64,000 bases of DNA from Hymenobacter tibetensis. GTDB taxonomy: Bacteria > Bacteroidota > Bacteroidia > Cytophagales > Hymenobacteraceae. How positions within the stretch are numbered: the first letter of the stretch is position 1; the number at the start of each line of letters is the position of its first letter. Positions 1-8,415 of the stretch are shown in pieces. The notes under the pieces are model-generated. The model was not told the DNA's origin. It searched no databases and saw only the letters and a program-made list of their open reading frames with translations. Position numbers and translations under genes: made by a program. The stretch is from contig NZ_CP094669.1 of NCBI RefSeq assembly GCF_022827545.1, positions 4,581,001 through 4,645,000 on the forward strand. The letters run 5' to 3'.

Positions 1-49
1 ACCCACATCTTTTTACCCTTTCCACTACCCAAACAACCTTATTACCCTT

Positions 50-247
50 ATGAAAACCGGTAAAGTAAAGTTCTACAATGAAGCCAAAGGATTTGGTTTT
101 ATTATTCAGGACGAAAATAGCCAAGATATCTTTGTGCATCAGACGGGGCTAATCCATGAAATCCGTGAAAACGACCGGGTTTCGTTTGAGGTTATCGAGG
201 GCAAAAAAGGCCTGAATGCCGTGAAGGTGGAGCGCATTGCGGTGTAA
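50..247 (+). CDS. cspA: Cold-shock domain protein (CspA family)
   Basis: A 65-residue single cold-shock domain, the usual length for CspA-type single-stranded nucleic acid chaperones that melt RNA structure in the cytoplasm. The RNP1 motif reads KGFGFI (residues 13-18) and RNP2 reads DIFVH (26-30), so the aromatic nucleic-acid-binding face is present. The ATG start is the only one that gives the canonical beta-1 strand (GKVKFYN). It is transcribed alone on the plus strand and ends at a strong hairpin at 265-306. The upstream region is cut by the window edge, so its promoter or cold-responsive 5' leader cannot be judged. Which cold-shock paralogue it is cannot be told from the sequence. Confidence 0.95.
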   Translation: MKTGKVKFYNEAKGFGFIIQDENSQDIFVHQTGLIHEIRENDRVSFEVIEGKKGLNAVKVERIAV

Positions 248-264
248 GCACTTTTGCTTTGCGC

Positions 265-306
265 AAAAAGCAACGCCCTGGCTGATCAGCCAGGGCGTTG
301 CTTTTT
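265..306. terminator. Bidirectional terminator between cspA and gldH
   Basis: A perfect 42-bp palindrome (21-nt arms, no spacer) with A/T-runs at both ends, lying between the convergent genes cspA and gldH. It can terminate transcription from both sides. Confidence 0.85.
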
Positions 307-373
307 GTATCATATACTGTATCCTAGGCTTGAAGCCTCCTGTCAAAGGCTCCGGCACCCATAACAGAACATC

Positions 374-868
374 TTACGGCTGAGGGGCCGCCGCTTTGGC
401 CACCCGCACGCCCACTGCCATCAGGCCCGGCAGCTGGTCTTGGCGCATGTACTGTTCCAGCACGATTTTGTAGGTTCCGGCCCGCTGAAACTTTTGGTTG
501 GGCAGCGCCAGAAACTGGTGGTCGTAGATGTCGCCGGTGCCTTTGCCGCGGGGCTCACCCGTCTGCGCATCCATGAGTAGCATCTGATGCAGCAACTGCG
601 ACACCTGCTTGTTGGCCGGGTCGGTGAGCGTGTGCTTCACATACAGGTTGTAGTACCCGTAGTCGGAGGCATTGCGGATGTTGAAATACACATCGTATCG
701 TTGCGTGGTATCCGCAATGTCGAAGGTGAAAGCAGGCTTCTGCCGCACCGACCAGGTGTATTTATCGAAGTCGATATTCTTCTCATACACTTGGTTTTGG
801 TCGCAGGCAGTTAACAGCAGAGTGAAGGCCAGCCCGAAGGCCGGCAACAGACGAAACAGCTTAAGCAT
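374..868 (-). CDS. gldH: Gliding motility lipoprotein GldH
   Basis: Predicted 164-aa lipoprotein. The signal peptide (residues 1-18) ends in a lipobox LLTAC, so it should be lipidated and membrane-anchored; the following NQVYEKNIDF, TFDI and YNIRNASDYGYYNLYVK-like segments match my recollection of the GldH family, needed for gliding motility and for T9SS-linked functions in Flavobacterium. The reading frame is open far upstream (to 1177), but that part lies inside the preceding gene in another frame; the ATG at 866-868 directly precedes the signal peptide and is therefore preferred. It follows the ricT-like gene by 13 bp, so the two are probably one transcript, a common Bacteroidota neighbourhood. 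It ends at the shared terminator 265-306. Confidence 0.85.
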   Translation of the reverse strand: MLKLFRLLPAFGLAFTLLLTACDQNQVYEKNIDFDKYTWSVRQKPAFTFDIADTTQRYDVYFNIRNASDYGYYNLYVKHTLTDPANKQVSQLLHQMLLMDAQTGEPRGKGTGDIYDHQFLALPNQKFQRAGTYKIVLEQYMRQDQLPGLMAVGVRVAKAAAPQP

Positions 869-881
869 GGGCGTCAACGAA

Positions 882-2510
882 TCAGGAAGCAGCGGGAGAT
901 GGAGAAGACGGACCAGCAGCCCCACCCTCCGACCGACGACCACCACGACGGCCCGAGCGTCCACCTTCCCGGGGCGGCCGGTTGGCACTGTTGTCGGCTC
1001 CATCAGGACGGTTTGGAGCAGCATCTCCGGACGCCGAAGCGCCCCGGCCACCGCGCCGCTCATTGCCTTGCCGGGGTTGCCGGGGCTCGGTAGGGCCACC
1101 CGCTGGCTTGCCAGGTTCGGCCGCATTGCGCCGGCCCTCAGCGTTGCGAGGCGAGCCTTCCGCGCGCGAACCATCACCAGCGTTGCCGGAACGGTTGCGG
1201 TTGTTGCGCCGGTTTAGAGGCCGGGCAGCAGCACCGCGTGGGCGGCGGGTTTCTTCGCCAGCAGGAGTTGTGCCAGCGTCTTCAGTTGTTGCCGGACGAG
1301 CGGTAGCGGCAGGGCGAGCAACGGGGGCAACCTGCGGAGCGGCGCTGTCGCGCGGAGCTAGCCCGACGGTTTCTTCGGACTTGTTTTTCTTTTTGCCGCG
1401 CTTGCTGCGTTTGCTGGCTTTGATTTTGTCGTCGAGGCGCTCCAACGAGCCTTCCACAATGGCCGTTACTTCAGGTGCCTTTTCTTCTTCTCGCACGGGC
1501 ACTAATAGCGTTTCCACTTTCTCGCCACGCTTGTTCATTTCCAGCACTTCGCGCACCCGCTCGGTTGGCAGCACCACCCAGTTGTTGTCGCCGCGCACTG
1601 CAAACCACATCTTCTTTTTAAAGATGTCGGTCTTTTGCAGCACGTAGTCGCCTTTCTCGGTTTGGAGCGGACGCTGCACCTGCGGAATGTCTTTCAGCGC
1701 GTCGAGGTAGGTGTCCAGCTCGTAGTTGAGGCAGCATTTCAGACGGCCGCACTGCCCCGAAAGCTTCGCTGGATTCAGGCTTAGGTTCTGGTAGCGGGCC
1801 GCTGTCGTGCTCACGCTTTTAAAGTCGGTTAGCCATGTGGAGCAGCATAGCTCACGGCCACACACGCCGATACCACCGAGGCGGCCAGCTTCGTGGCGCA
1901 ACGAAATCTGGCGCATTTCCACTCGCACTCGAAACTCGTCGGCGAGGCGTTTGATCAAGTCCCGAAAATCCACCCGGTCTTCGGCCGAGTAGAAGAACGT
2001 CGCGCGGGTGCGGTCGGCTTGGTATTCCACGTCGGAGAGCTTCATGCGCAGGCGCAGCTCGTCTACTACGGTCCGTGCGCGGAACATAGTGCCTGTTTCC
2101 AGGTCACGCACGGCGTTCCAGCGCTCCACGTCCTGCTCGGTAGCTACCCGCAGAATGTTGTGGATGTCCTTGGAATCGAGGGGCACCTTCTTCTTTTTCA
2201 TTTGCAGACGCACCAACTCGCCTTTCAGCGAAACGTGCCCTAGATGCCAGCCATTGCCACCCGCTTCTACCACTACGGCGTCGCCGGTGACTAGGGGCAG
2301 GTGGTGCGTATTACGGTAAAAGTCTTTACGGCCGCCCTTAAAGCGGATTTCGACGATATCAAAGCCTTTGAAGTCGCTGGGGGTATCCAGATCCTGGAGC
2401 CAGTCGAACACATTAAGGCGGGTACAGCCGCTGCTACAGCTTCCTTTCGAGCCACAGCCCGAGGTAGTAGTAGAGCAGCCGCCGCCAGAAGAGCAGGAAG
2501 TACAAGCCAC
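882..2510 (-). CDS. RicT-like PSP1-domain protein with Cys-rich N-terminus
   Basis: A 542-aa protein with a PSP1 C-terminal domain (YaaT/RicT family), which in Bacillus is a subunit of an Fe-S complex acting with RNase Y on mRNA processing. The PSP1 core spans roughly residues 40-330 and keeps the cysteine motif GVCGRELCC (about 215-223) and GQCGRLKCCLNYEL (about 250-265). Two additions stand out: a Cys/Gly/Ser-rich N-terminus with seven cysteines in the first 29 residues, and a long disordered basic tail (about 370-542) rich in R, G, N and P, resembling RNA-binding tails. The start is GTG: an in-frame TAG lies 15 nt upstream and no other start codon precedes the conserved domain. GldH is encoded immediately downstream. 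Function in this lineage is inferred from the family only. Confidence 0.85.
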   Translation of the reverse strand: MACTSCSSGGGCSTTTSGCGSKGSCSSGCTRLNVFDWLQDLDTPSDFKGFDIVEIRFKGGRKDFYRNTHHLPLVTGDAVVVEAGGNGWHLGHVSLKGELVRLQMKKKKVPLDSKDIHNILRVATEQDVERWNAVRDLETGTMFRARTVVDELRLRMKLSDVEYQADRTRATFFYSAEDRVDFRDLIKRLADEFRVRVEMRQISLRHEAGRLGGIGVCGRELCCSTWLTDFKSVSTTAARYQNLSLNPAKLSGQCGRLKCCLNYELDTYLDALKDIPQVQRPLQTEKGDYVLQKTDIFKKKMWFAVRGDNNWVVLPTERVREVLEMNKRGEKVETLLVPVREEEKAPEVTAIVEGSLERLDDKIKASKRSKRGKKKNKSEETVGLAPRDSAAPQVAPVARPAATARPATTEDAGTTPAGEETRRPRGAAARPLNRRNNRNRSGNAGDGSRAEGSPRNAEGRRNAAEPGKPAGGPTEPRQPRQGNERRGGRGASASGDAAPNRPDGADNSANRPPREGGRSGRRGGRRSEGGAAGPSSPSPAAS

Positions 2511-2897
2511 TGATGTAAGTATCTATATAGTGAAGCAGCGCTGGGCGCCGCGAAAAACCGGTTTCTACAAAGATACAGAATTCAGAAGCGGGGCGCGCTT
2601 GCCGAAAATCCGACAACTATTTGCTGCCATGACAAGCACCTCTACTGTATTATTCAAGTAATACTATGTTTAATTCCGCGCTCTACAGATTATACTTTTT
2701 TCATTCTTCATCCGGGCTTCATAATGGCTCCTATTCATTGGAAACGCACAATTATTATAATGAATTGGCATATTCCTAAATCAGCGGACGTGTATAATTA
2801 TGTCAATATATCTAGTTATATTTTGAAGTATCGATAACAAATACCTACTTTTTCAACATCAATTGCTCTTTTTCTCCACAACCAAACCAACCAAACC
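2511..2897. other. 387-bp AT-rich divergent intergenic region
   Basis: No coding region that I can support. It separates the divergent ricT-like and M57 protease genes and must hold both promoters. The half next to the protease is markedly AT-rich; a near-match to the TAnnTTTG -7 element occurs around 2817-2826 but is one base off in spacing, so I do not annotate it as a promoter. Confidence 0.5.
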
Positions 2898-3707
2898 ATG
2901 AAAAAAAATCAATTACTCGCCCCCTTAGCGCTCCTGATGGGCGCTACTATGGCTCTGTCATCCTGCGAAAAGAAGCAGGAGGTGGTAGCCAAAAATGAAA
3001 TTTCAGAAGAAAATCTAACGCAGATTCAGTCTCTCGGATTTAGCACTCAGGAAGCACAGAAAGTGGAAGGCGGCATCTTGGTGGAAGGTGACATTCTGCT
3101 GACTGACGAGATGCTTAGCAGCACGCCAGAGTATTCTATGCTGCGTGTAGGCCAAGACGAGCAGTACCGCACCAACAACTTGGTTAGCACTTCAGGTGGC
3201 ACTCGCACCATAACCATCCGGGTTTCTACCAGCCTGCCATCGGCGTATATCACGGCCACCGACGAGCTGATCCGGCGCTACAATGCCGAGAACCTACGTC
3301 TGCGCTTTGCGCGCGTCACCTCCGGTGGCAGCATCGTCCTGACGGCTGCTCCTGCTGGCTCGGGTTATTTGGCTTCAGCAGGCTTCCCTTCCGGTGGCAA
3401 CCCGTACGGCCAAGTGCAGGTTAACTCTGGCGCCATTGGCACGGCCAATGCCTCCACGTACATTGCTACTATTCTAGCGCACGAAGTGGGCCACTGCATC
3501 GGCTTCCGCCACACCGACTACGCTGACCGCTCGTATAGCTGCGGCGGACAATACACCAACGAGGGCGCTAGCACTGTGGGCGCGGTACTGGTACCAGGCA
3601 CCCCTTCCGGCCCTGATCCAAGCTCTTGGATGCTGGCCTGCATTGGCTCAGGCGCCAACCGGCCTTTCAATTCCAACGACCGTACGGCTCTCAACTATCT
3701 GTATTAA
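2898..3707 (+). CDS. Secreted M57-type zinc metalloprotease lipoprotein
   Basis: A 269-aa predicted lipoprotein protease. The N-terminus has a basic start, a hydrophobic stretch and a lipobox LSSC (Cys about residue 22), indicating export and lipid anchoring. The zinc site is HEVGHCIGFRH (H195, E196, H199, H205), the HExxHxxGxxH metzincin signature, followed by TDY, as in the M57 (HEIGH) peptidases described mainly in Bacteroidota and myxobacteria. Residues 25-80 resemble a short pro-segment before the catalytic domain (about 95-269). The strand has its own transcript: a 387-bp upstream gap and a hairpin terminator directly downstream. Substrate unknown; digestion of environmental proteins is the usual suggestion. 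Confidence 0.85.
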   Translation: MKKNQLLAPLALLMGATMALSSCEKKQEVVAKNEISEENLTQIQSLGFSTQEAQKVEGGILVEGDILLTDEMLSSTPEYSMLRVGQDEQYRTNNLVSTSGGTRTITIRVSTSLPSAYITATDELIRRYNAENLRLRFARVTSGGSIVLTAAPAGSGYLASAGFPSGGNPYGQVQVNSGAIGTANASTYIATILAHEVGHCIGFRHTDYADRSYSCGGQYTNEGASTVGAVLVPGTPSGPDPSSWMLACIGSGANRPFNSNDRTALNYLY

Positions 3708-3746
3708 TAGTTTTCGGAGCTTCCTGAACTAACTTAAGCTACTAGG

Positions 3747-3785
3747 AGCCCTTCTCAGCCTACACCGGTTGGGGAGGGCTTTTTG
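3747..3785 (+). terminator. Rho-independent terminator of the M57 protease gene
   Basis: A 10-bp stem (agccct... / ...agggct, with T-G wobbles) followed by a TTTTT run, 40 nt after the stop codon. Confidence 0.7.
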
Positions 3786-3953
3786 TTGCTTGCAACTGCA
3801 TCCGATTCTTGTTGCCTTTGCCTGTCTGAGTTGAACATTCGGCTCACGCACCGGCCACTACCTACACCGTGATACGGTGCTTGCTGAAGTGTAAATACGA
3901 CTACGAGCAGCCACCGCTATACTGCCAGTGTGTGTCAACACAAACACCTAGTG

Positions 3954-6617
3954 CTAGAGGACTATGATGCGGCGCGTTATGGTGGCGCCCGTTGCGGTAC
4001 GGGCGCGCAGCAGGTACACCCCAGCACGCAAGCCGGCCGTGTCGAACGTATTGATGGTGCCTTGCACTGTGGCTTCGCGTAGGGCGCGGCCGAGGCCGTC
4101 GTAGAGCTCTAGATGCAAGGATACCCCGGGCTCCCCTATTATGCGCAGAGGCTCGCCGGCTGTTACGGGCACCGGAAACACCAGCAGGTCGTTGCGGCGC
4201 ACCACGTACACCGACTCATTCTGGCTGTAGAAGGCGCGGCCACGCGTATCCTGAAAAAGCACACGGTACTCATTGAAGCCCGTAGCGGCGTCTAGGTCGG
4301 TGAGTTGGGAGGACAGAGCAATGGGCTGACTCAAAGTTTGAATCGTACGGAACTCGCCCTGCTCTCGGCGCTGCAAACTCACTGCCTGCAAGCGGAAAGT
4401 GCTACCCAGCTCCAGTAGCAACTGCGCCGTGTCGGCAACGGTCTGCCGCGGCACAAAGGAACGGAGGTAGCAGTTGAGGCCCGTGTTGGCCACATCAACA
4501 GTGGTACCTCGCCCACTACTTGATGCTCTAAATACGGGCTCAACGGCGTAGTAGGTGAAAATATTCTGCTGCGCCTTGGGCAGCACAAAAGCCGTATCGG
4601 TAGCAAGCAGAAACGGTTCCAGCTGCTTGGCCCCGAGGCGAGATACCCGGTAGCCAGTGGCACCAGGCACTTGATTCCAGTATAGCAATGTCTCATCGGC
4701 GCAGGCATATCCCACTTGCAAAGCCAGCGGCCTAGCAATGGCAAACGTATCCGACAGGTAGGCAGTACCGCCGGTGGTCGTGAGGCGAAGTTGGGCCAGT
4801 GTGGTGCTAGTGGGCACCGCCCACGCGTAGCTACGCTGCGCTAGGTCGAGGCTACTGCTAATAGTTTGCCAGGCAGAAGCCCCTATGGGCCGGAAGTCGA
4901 GGCGCGCCGTGGTGGCGGGGCCGCTCCATTGCCAGCGCACTTGCTCGATAGTGCCGGGCTGGAAGCTACGGGTTTGAAGCGGCAGAGTCCACTCCAAGCC
5001 TCCTTCGAATTCGTAAGCCACACTAAAGGCCTGCGGACCCACTGCCACGTTGAAGCCGCGCACCAACACCACATATCTACTAGTTTGTGCGGCGGGCAAG
5101 GTTATCTGCTCTACGTTATTAAGATGATCAGGCCGGCGGCGGGCGGGCAAGGCCAATGAATCGAGATGTGGAAAAGAGCTTAGCGCCCAAGGAAACCAGC
5201 GCTTTTCGTCCCGGTCTGTGAGTTCAACCAACTCGATATCTAAATCATTGATTAGGGCTTGCTGAGCATTGGGAGCGGCTTCGGGGTCGGTCCAGGTGAG
5301 GGTCAGCTTTAGGTGATGCGCACCAGGTGGCGCCACCAAAACGAACTGCTCTACCTCGCCCTGTTCTACTGCACCCGTTTTATAACGTCCGTCGAGCAGC
5401 GTGCGCACGGTACCCAGGGCATCAGCTTGCCCAAAGCCGGCTACAAAATCCACTTCCGGCCGCCCCAGGTCGTCGGCGCTATTAAGCAACGCGGCCTTCA
5501 CCAATGATGCCGGAGGAAGTGCTCCGTTGTGCTGGTCGCGGTACGCTTGCTGAGCCAGCAAGCTGATACCCGATATAAGCGCCGCTGCATCGGAAGAACC
5601 ATCATCGCCGAAGGCTACCAGTTCCGGCTTGATGCGTCCATCGTAGGCAGGGCCACGTGAGCTGAGCGGAGCCACTTGCCCTAACGCGTCGGTAGCACCT
5701 ACGCTCAGCGTGTTCTTCGACATCTTGAATTGCCCAGTCAGGTTGGCCACATTATTTAAGCCCTGATAAGAACCCATGGTACCGGTTTGGTTGCCCGAGT
5801 TGCCAGACGAGAAAACATGCAGCAACGTTGGGTTCCGCCGGCTTTGCGCATCATACGCCTGCGACTCAAGACCATAATAATTCTCGATGGCCGTACCATA
5901 CGAATGGTTTTGCACGCTCACCCCTTGCCGGGCTAGCAGGGCATCCTCTTCGGGAAGCAGGTTGGCATAATCGGCCGACGCAATGCGGGCTTGCCAAGCA
6001 GCCCCTTTGCCGCTCGGTGCCGAGTTGCCGCCGCCCGCAATAAGCGTAGCCATGATGGTAGCGTGCTCCGACCGGGTAGCATTGGCATTTACTTCCACTA
6101 CTCGGCCCTTGAAATCAATATCCGTTGGGTCGAACATGTTCTCTTTTACTGACACCGTAAGGCCCTCACCCGTAATTCGAGGATAACGCCGGTGCACCGC
6201 TGCTATGCTGTTTACAGTTGGGTTGGCGCGGTTTAATTGCCGCTCGTCGTGGGCTGGCCGGTTGGGCACATCCACAAACGTAACCAACGGTGAGGCTAAC
6301 ACCACTTGCAGTTGCGCGTGGGTTAAGCCCGAAATCAACACCAACGCCGGTTGCGTAGGCTCGGCCTGCACGTGCGCGCCCGGCAATTCCTGCTGCGCCC
6401 ACTGAATAAACGCCGGTCGGTTGGTTACGCTTACCCGCACATTTTGCCGGGCTCCTGCTGCTTGGCGCTCCGCCAGCAACCGTAGCGTAGGTGCCAGCTT
6501 ATCAGGCAACGCCGTCGGCATGCTCTGAGCCAACATGAAGGCTGGCCTGGCCAGCAGTAGCATTACGCCAATCAGGAAACTGCCCCGAAGCCAGCCCCGG
6601 ATAGCGTAATAAGCCAT
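3954..6617 (-). CDS. Secreted S8 (subtilisin-like) peptidase with T9SS C-terminal domain
   Basis: An 887-aa exported serine protease. A signal peptide ends near AQS (residue 32). The S8 domain covers about 130-370: His in SEHATIMATLIAG (H185), the oxyanion Asn in FSSGNSGN (N273) and the nucleophile in GSSDAAALISG (about S342) are visible. The usual catalytic Asp motif (D-S/T-G) is not obvious; the aligned position reads VSVKENMFD, so the acid may be Glu or a shifted Asp. Beta-rich modules follow, and the last ~75 residues (FPVPV...LYDGLGR...GVYLLRARTATG) form a type A T9SS sorting domain, so the protein should be secreted or surface-attached by the type IX system. The ATG at 6615-6617 is chosen because it starts a good signal peptide; an ORF start 48 nt upstream is possible. 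Confidence 0.85.
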   Translation of the reverse strand: MAYYAIRGWLRGSFLIGVMLLLARPAFMLAQSMPTALPDKLAPTLRLLAERQAAGARQNVRVSVTNRPAFIQWAQQELPGAHVQAEPTQPALVLISGLTHAQLQVVLASPLVTFVDVPNRPAHDERQLNRANPTVNSIAAVHRRYPRITGEGLTVSVKENMFDPTDIDFKGRVVEVNANATRSEHATIMATLIAGGGNSAPSGKGAAWQARIASADYANLLPEEDALLARQGVSVQNHSYGTAIENYYGLESQAYDAQSRRNPTLLHVFSSGNSGNQTGTMGSYQGLNNVANLTGQFKMSKNTLSVGATDALGQVAPLSSRGPAYDGRIKPELVAFGDDGSSDAAALISGISLLAQQAYRDQHNGALPPASLVKAALLNSADDLGRPEVDFVAGFGQADALGTVRTLLDGRYKTGAVEQGEVEQFVLVAPPGAHHLKLTLTWTDPEAAPNAQQALINDLDIELVELTDRDEKRWFPWALSSFPHLDSLALPARRRPDHLNNVEQITLPAAQTSRYVVLVRGFNVAVGPQAFSVAYEFEGGLEWTLPLQTRSFQPGTIEQVRWQWSGPATTARLDFRPIGASAWQTISSSLDLAQRSYAWAVPTSTTLAQLRLTTTGGTAYLSDTFAIARPLALQVGYACADETLLYWNQVPGATGYRVSRLGAKQLEPFLLATDTAFVLPKAQQNIFTYYAVEPVFRASSSGRGTTVDVANTGLNCYLRSFVPRQTVADTAQLLLELGSTFRLQAVSLQRREQGEFRTIQTLSQPIALSSQLTDLDAATGFNEYRVLFQDTRGRAFYSQNESVYVVRRNDLLVFPVPVTAGEPLRIIGEPGVSLHLELYDGLGRALREATVQGTINTFDTAGLRAGVYLLRARTATGATITRRIIVL

Positions 6618-6675
6618 ATATGAGTAGTTGTCTTGTGCCAATAGCCGACTAATTGAGTACCTCAACAGGCTTTTC

Positions 6676-6683
6676 CAAAGTTA
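6676..6683 (-). promoter_or_regulatory. Candidate -7 element for the S8 protease gene
   Basis: On the minus strand this reads TAACTTTG, a match to the Bacteroidota TAnnTTTG element, about 60 nt before the chosen start. No clear -33 TTTG is seen at the right distance, so the call is weak. Confidence 0.3.
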
Positions 6684-6901
6684 AGAGAAATGTCCTATCA
6701 GCATTCTTGCCTTACCCCCGCCAGCCCTACAAGATTGTGGCTTCAACCAACCTGGCAACAAGGGATTCAAACAGCAGTGACTTACGACAGCGCATGTCAA
6801 CTGCTCACTATGCCAAGCTGGGCAGACAGGTTATATTGAACTCGCGACTGTTCTCCAATCAATGACTCATTGCCTAGTAGTACCACGTTTCTCTTTCATC
6901 A

Positions 6902-6938
6902 ACCAAAAAGAGCCTGCTTGAAGCAGGCTCTTTTTGGT
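6902..6938 (-). terminator. Terminator downstream of the alcohol dehydrogenase gene
   Basis: Two 18-nt arms around a single base (accaaaaagagcctgctt / aagcaggctctttttggt), ending in a T-run on the minus strand, 22 nt past the dehydrogenase stop codon. Confidence 0.8.
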
Positions 6939-6959
6939 GTTTATAACGCGAAGACAAGC

Positions 6960-8123
6960 TTAGGGCGTCAAGACCACCTTTAAGCAGTTGTCCTTCTTGT
7001 TGCGGAAGATATCATAGCCATGTGCAGCTTCAGCCAGCGGCAAGCGGTGCGAGATGATGTCATCGAGTACCACTTTGCCTTCAATCACATACTGCAGAAG
7101 CTTATCGATGTGCTTTTGCGCGGGCGCTTGACCACCTCGGATAGTAATGCCCTTATCGAAGAACTGGTGAATCGGGAAGTTATCAAAGGGCGAGCTATAC
7201 ACACCCAGCACCGTCACAACACCACCGCGGCGTACTGCGCTCATGCACGCTTCTAGCACCTTGGGGGAGCCTTTTTCCAGGTTAAGAACAGCCTTGGCCC
7301 GGTCCAGCAAATCCCGGTCGGGCTCGAAGCCAACGCACTCCACGCAAACGTCGGCACCCCGGCCTTCGCTCATGGCCCGGATCTGTTCTATTACATTTTT
7401 GGCGTTATCCCACAGAATGATTTCCGAATTGGTAGCTGCCTTGGCTTTGTCGAGACGATACTGCTGGGTATCGATGATAACTACGCGCGCCGCGCCACGC
7501 AGCCATGCCGATTTGGCCGCCATGATGCCCACCGGCCCCGACCCGAAAATGGCAATAAACTCGCCCCCTTTCACATCGGCCCAGTCGATACCAGAGTAGC
7601 CGGTAGGAAAAATATCCGTCAAAAACAGCGCCTGCTCGTCAGTCAATGAATCGGGAATGACACGTGGGCCGAAGTCAGCATACGGTACGCGCACAAATTC
7701 AGCCTGGCCACCATTGTAGCCGCCATAGATGTCGGTGTAGCCGAACAGGGCGCCGCCTTTTTCGGTGAGCAAGCCGCCTTCGGGGCCGTAGTGGTCGGGG
7801 TTGGAGTTTTCGCAGTGGCCCGGCAGCTCGTGGTTGCAGAAGTAGCAGGTACCGCAGGCTATTGGAAAAGGTACTACCACTCGGTCGCCGACCTTGAGCT
7901 TCCCTCCCACCCCTTTGCCTACTTCCTCCACAATCCCCATAAACTCGTGCCCTAACACCATAGGGCGGGGCTGTGGGATACTGCCGTTGTAGATATGCAA
8001 GTCGGAACCGCAGATGGCCGTGCTCGTGACCCGGATAATAGCGTCGCGGGCGTCTTCAATTTTGGGATCTTCTACGGTGTCGACGCGAACGTCTCTCATC
8101 CCGTGGTACACGAGTGCTTTCAT
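6960..8123 (-). CDS. Zinc-dependent alcohol dehydrogenase (MDR, formaldehyde dehydrogenase-like)
   Basis: A 387-aa medium-chain dehydrogenase. Catalytic zinc ligands are in AICGSDLHIYNG (Cys about 38) and GHEFMGIVEEVG (His/Glu about 60-61); the structural zinc loop is CGTCYFCNHELPGHC (about 92-106); the Rossmann glycines are in FGSGPVGIMAA (about 190). The extra insert HYGPEGGLL...YGGYNGGQAEFVRVP resembles the glutathione-independent formaldehyde dehydrogenase-like subgroup. It should oxidise an alcohol or aldehyde with NAD(P). The frame is open a further 165 nt upstream, but conservation begins at MKALVYHG, so the ATG at 8121-8123 is used. Monocistronic, ending at the hairpin 6902-6938. Exact substrate not deducible. 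Confidence 0.9.
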   Translation of the reverse strand: MKALVYHGMRDVRVDTVEDPKIEDARDAIIRVTSTAICGSDLHIYNGSIPQPRPMVLGHEFMGIVEEVGKGVGGKLKVGDRVVVPFPIACGTCYFCNHELPGHCENSNPDHYGPEGGLLTEKGGALFGYTDIYGGYNGGQAEFVRVPYADFGPRVIPDSLTDEQALFLTDIFPTGYSGIDWADVKGGEFIAIFGSGPVGIMAAKSAWLRGAARVVIIDTQQYRLDKAKAATNSEIILWDNAKNVIEQIRAMSEGRGADVCVECVGFEPDRDLLDRAKAVLNLEKGSPKVLEACMSAVRRGGVVTVLGVYSSPFDNFPIHQFFDKGITIRGGQAPAQKHIDKLLQYVIEGKVVLDDIISHRLPLAEAAHGYDIFRNKKDNCLKVVLTP

Positions 8124-8415
8124 AACGAGGTCAGGTTTTGGATGTGGAAGAGCGGCGTGGCCGAAGCCAGATGGAAAGCTAACGGACGGGCTTAAGCCCA
8201 GGTTATTGTTCAGCTTAGCCCCATACCTCTCCCAACCTAAATTCAGGCGCACACCACTGCCTCCTGAGAGCCGCACCCAGAATTGCACCTACCCTTACAT
8301 ATACGCTGTAGCAAGCCTTTTGCGCAGCAAAATAAAGAACCGTATGCCTTTGTTTTTGCGGCTACACCATACGATTCTGATATCTGGAGACGTAAAATCC
8401 TCTGTGGCTTTCTGC

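Noticed and set aside
374..1177. Longer version of GldH starting at 1177
   Set aside because: The extra N-terminal residues are the out-of-frame shadow of the ricT-like gene and would bury the signal peptide.
672..1217. Plus-strand ORF of 181 codons
   Set aside because: It lies opposite gldH and the basic tail of the ricT-like gene, is Arg/Ser/Thr-rich without any recognisable motif, and has no promoter or terminator.
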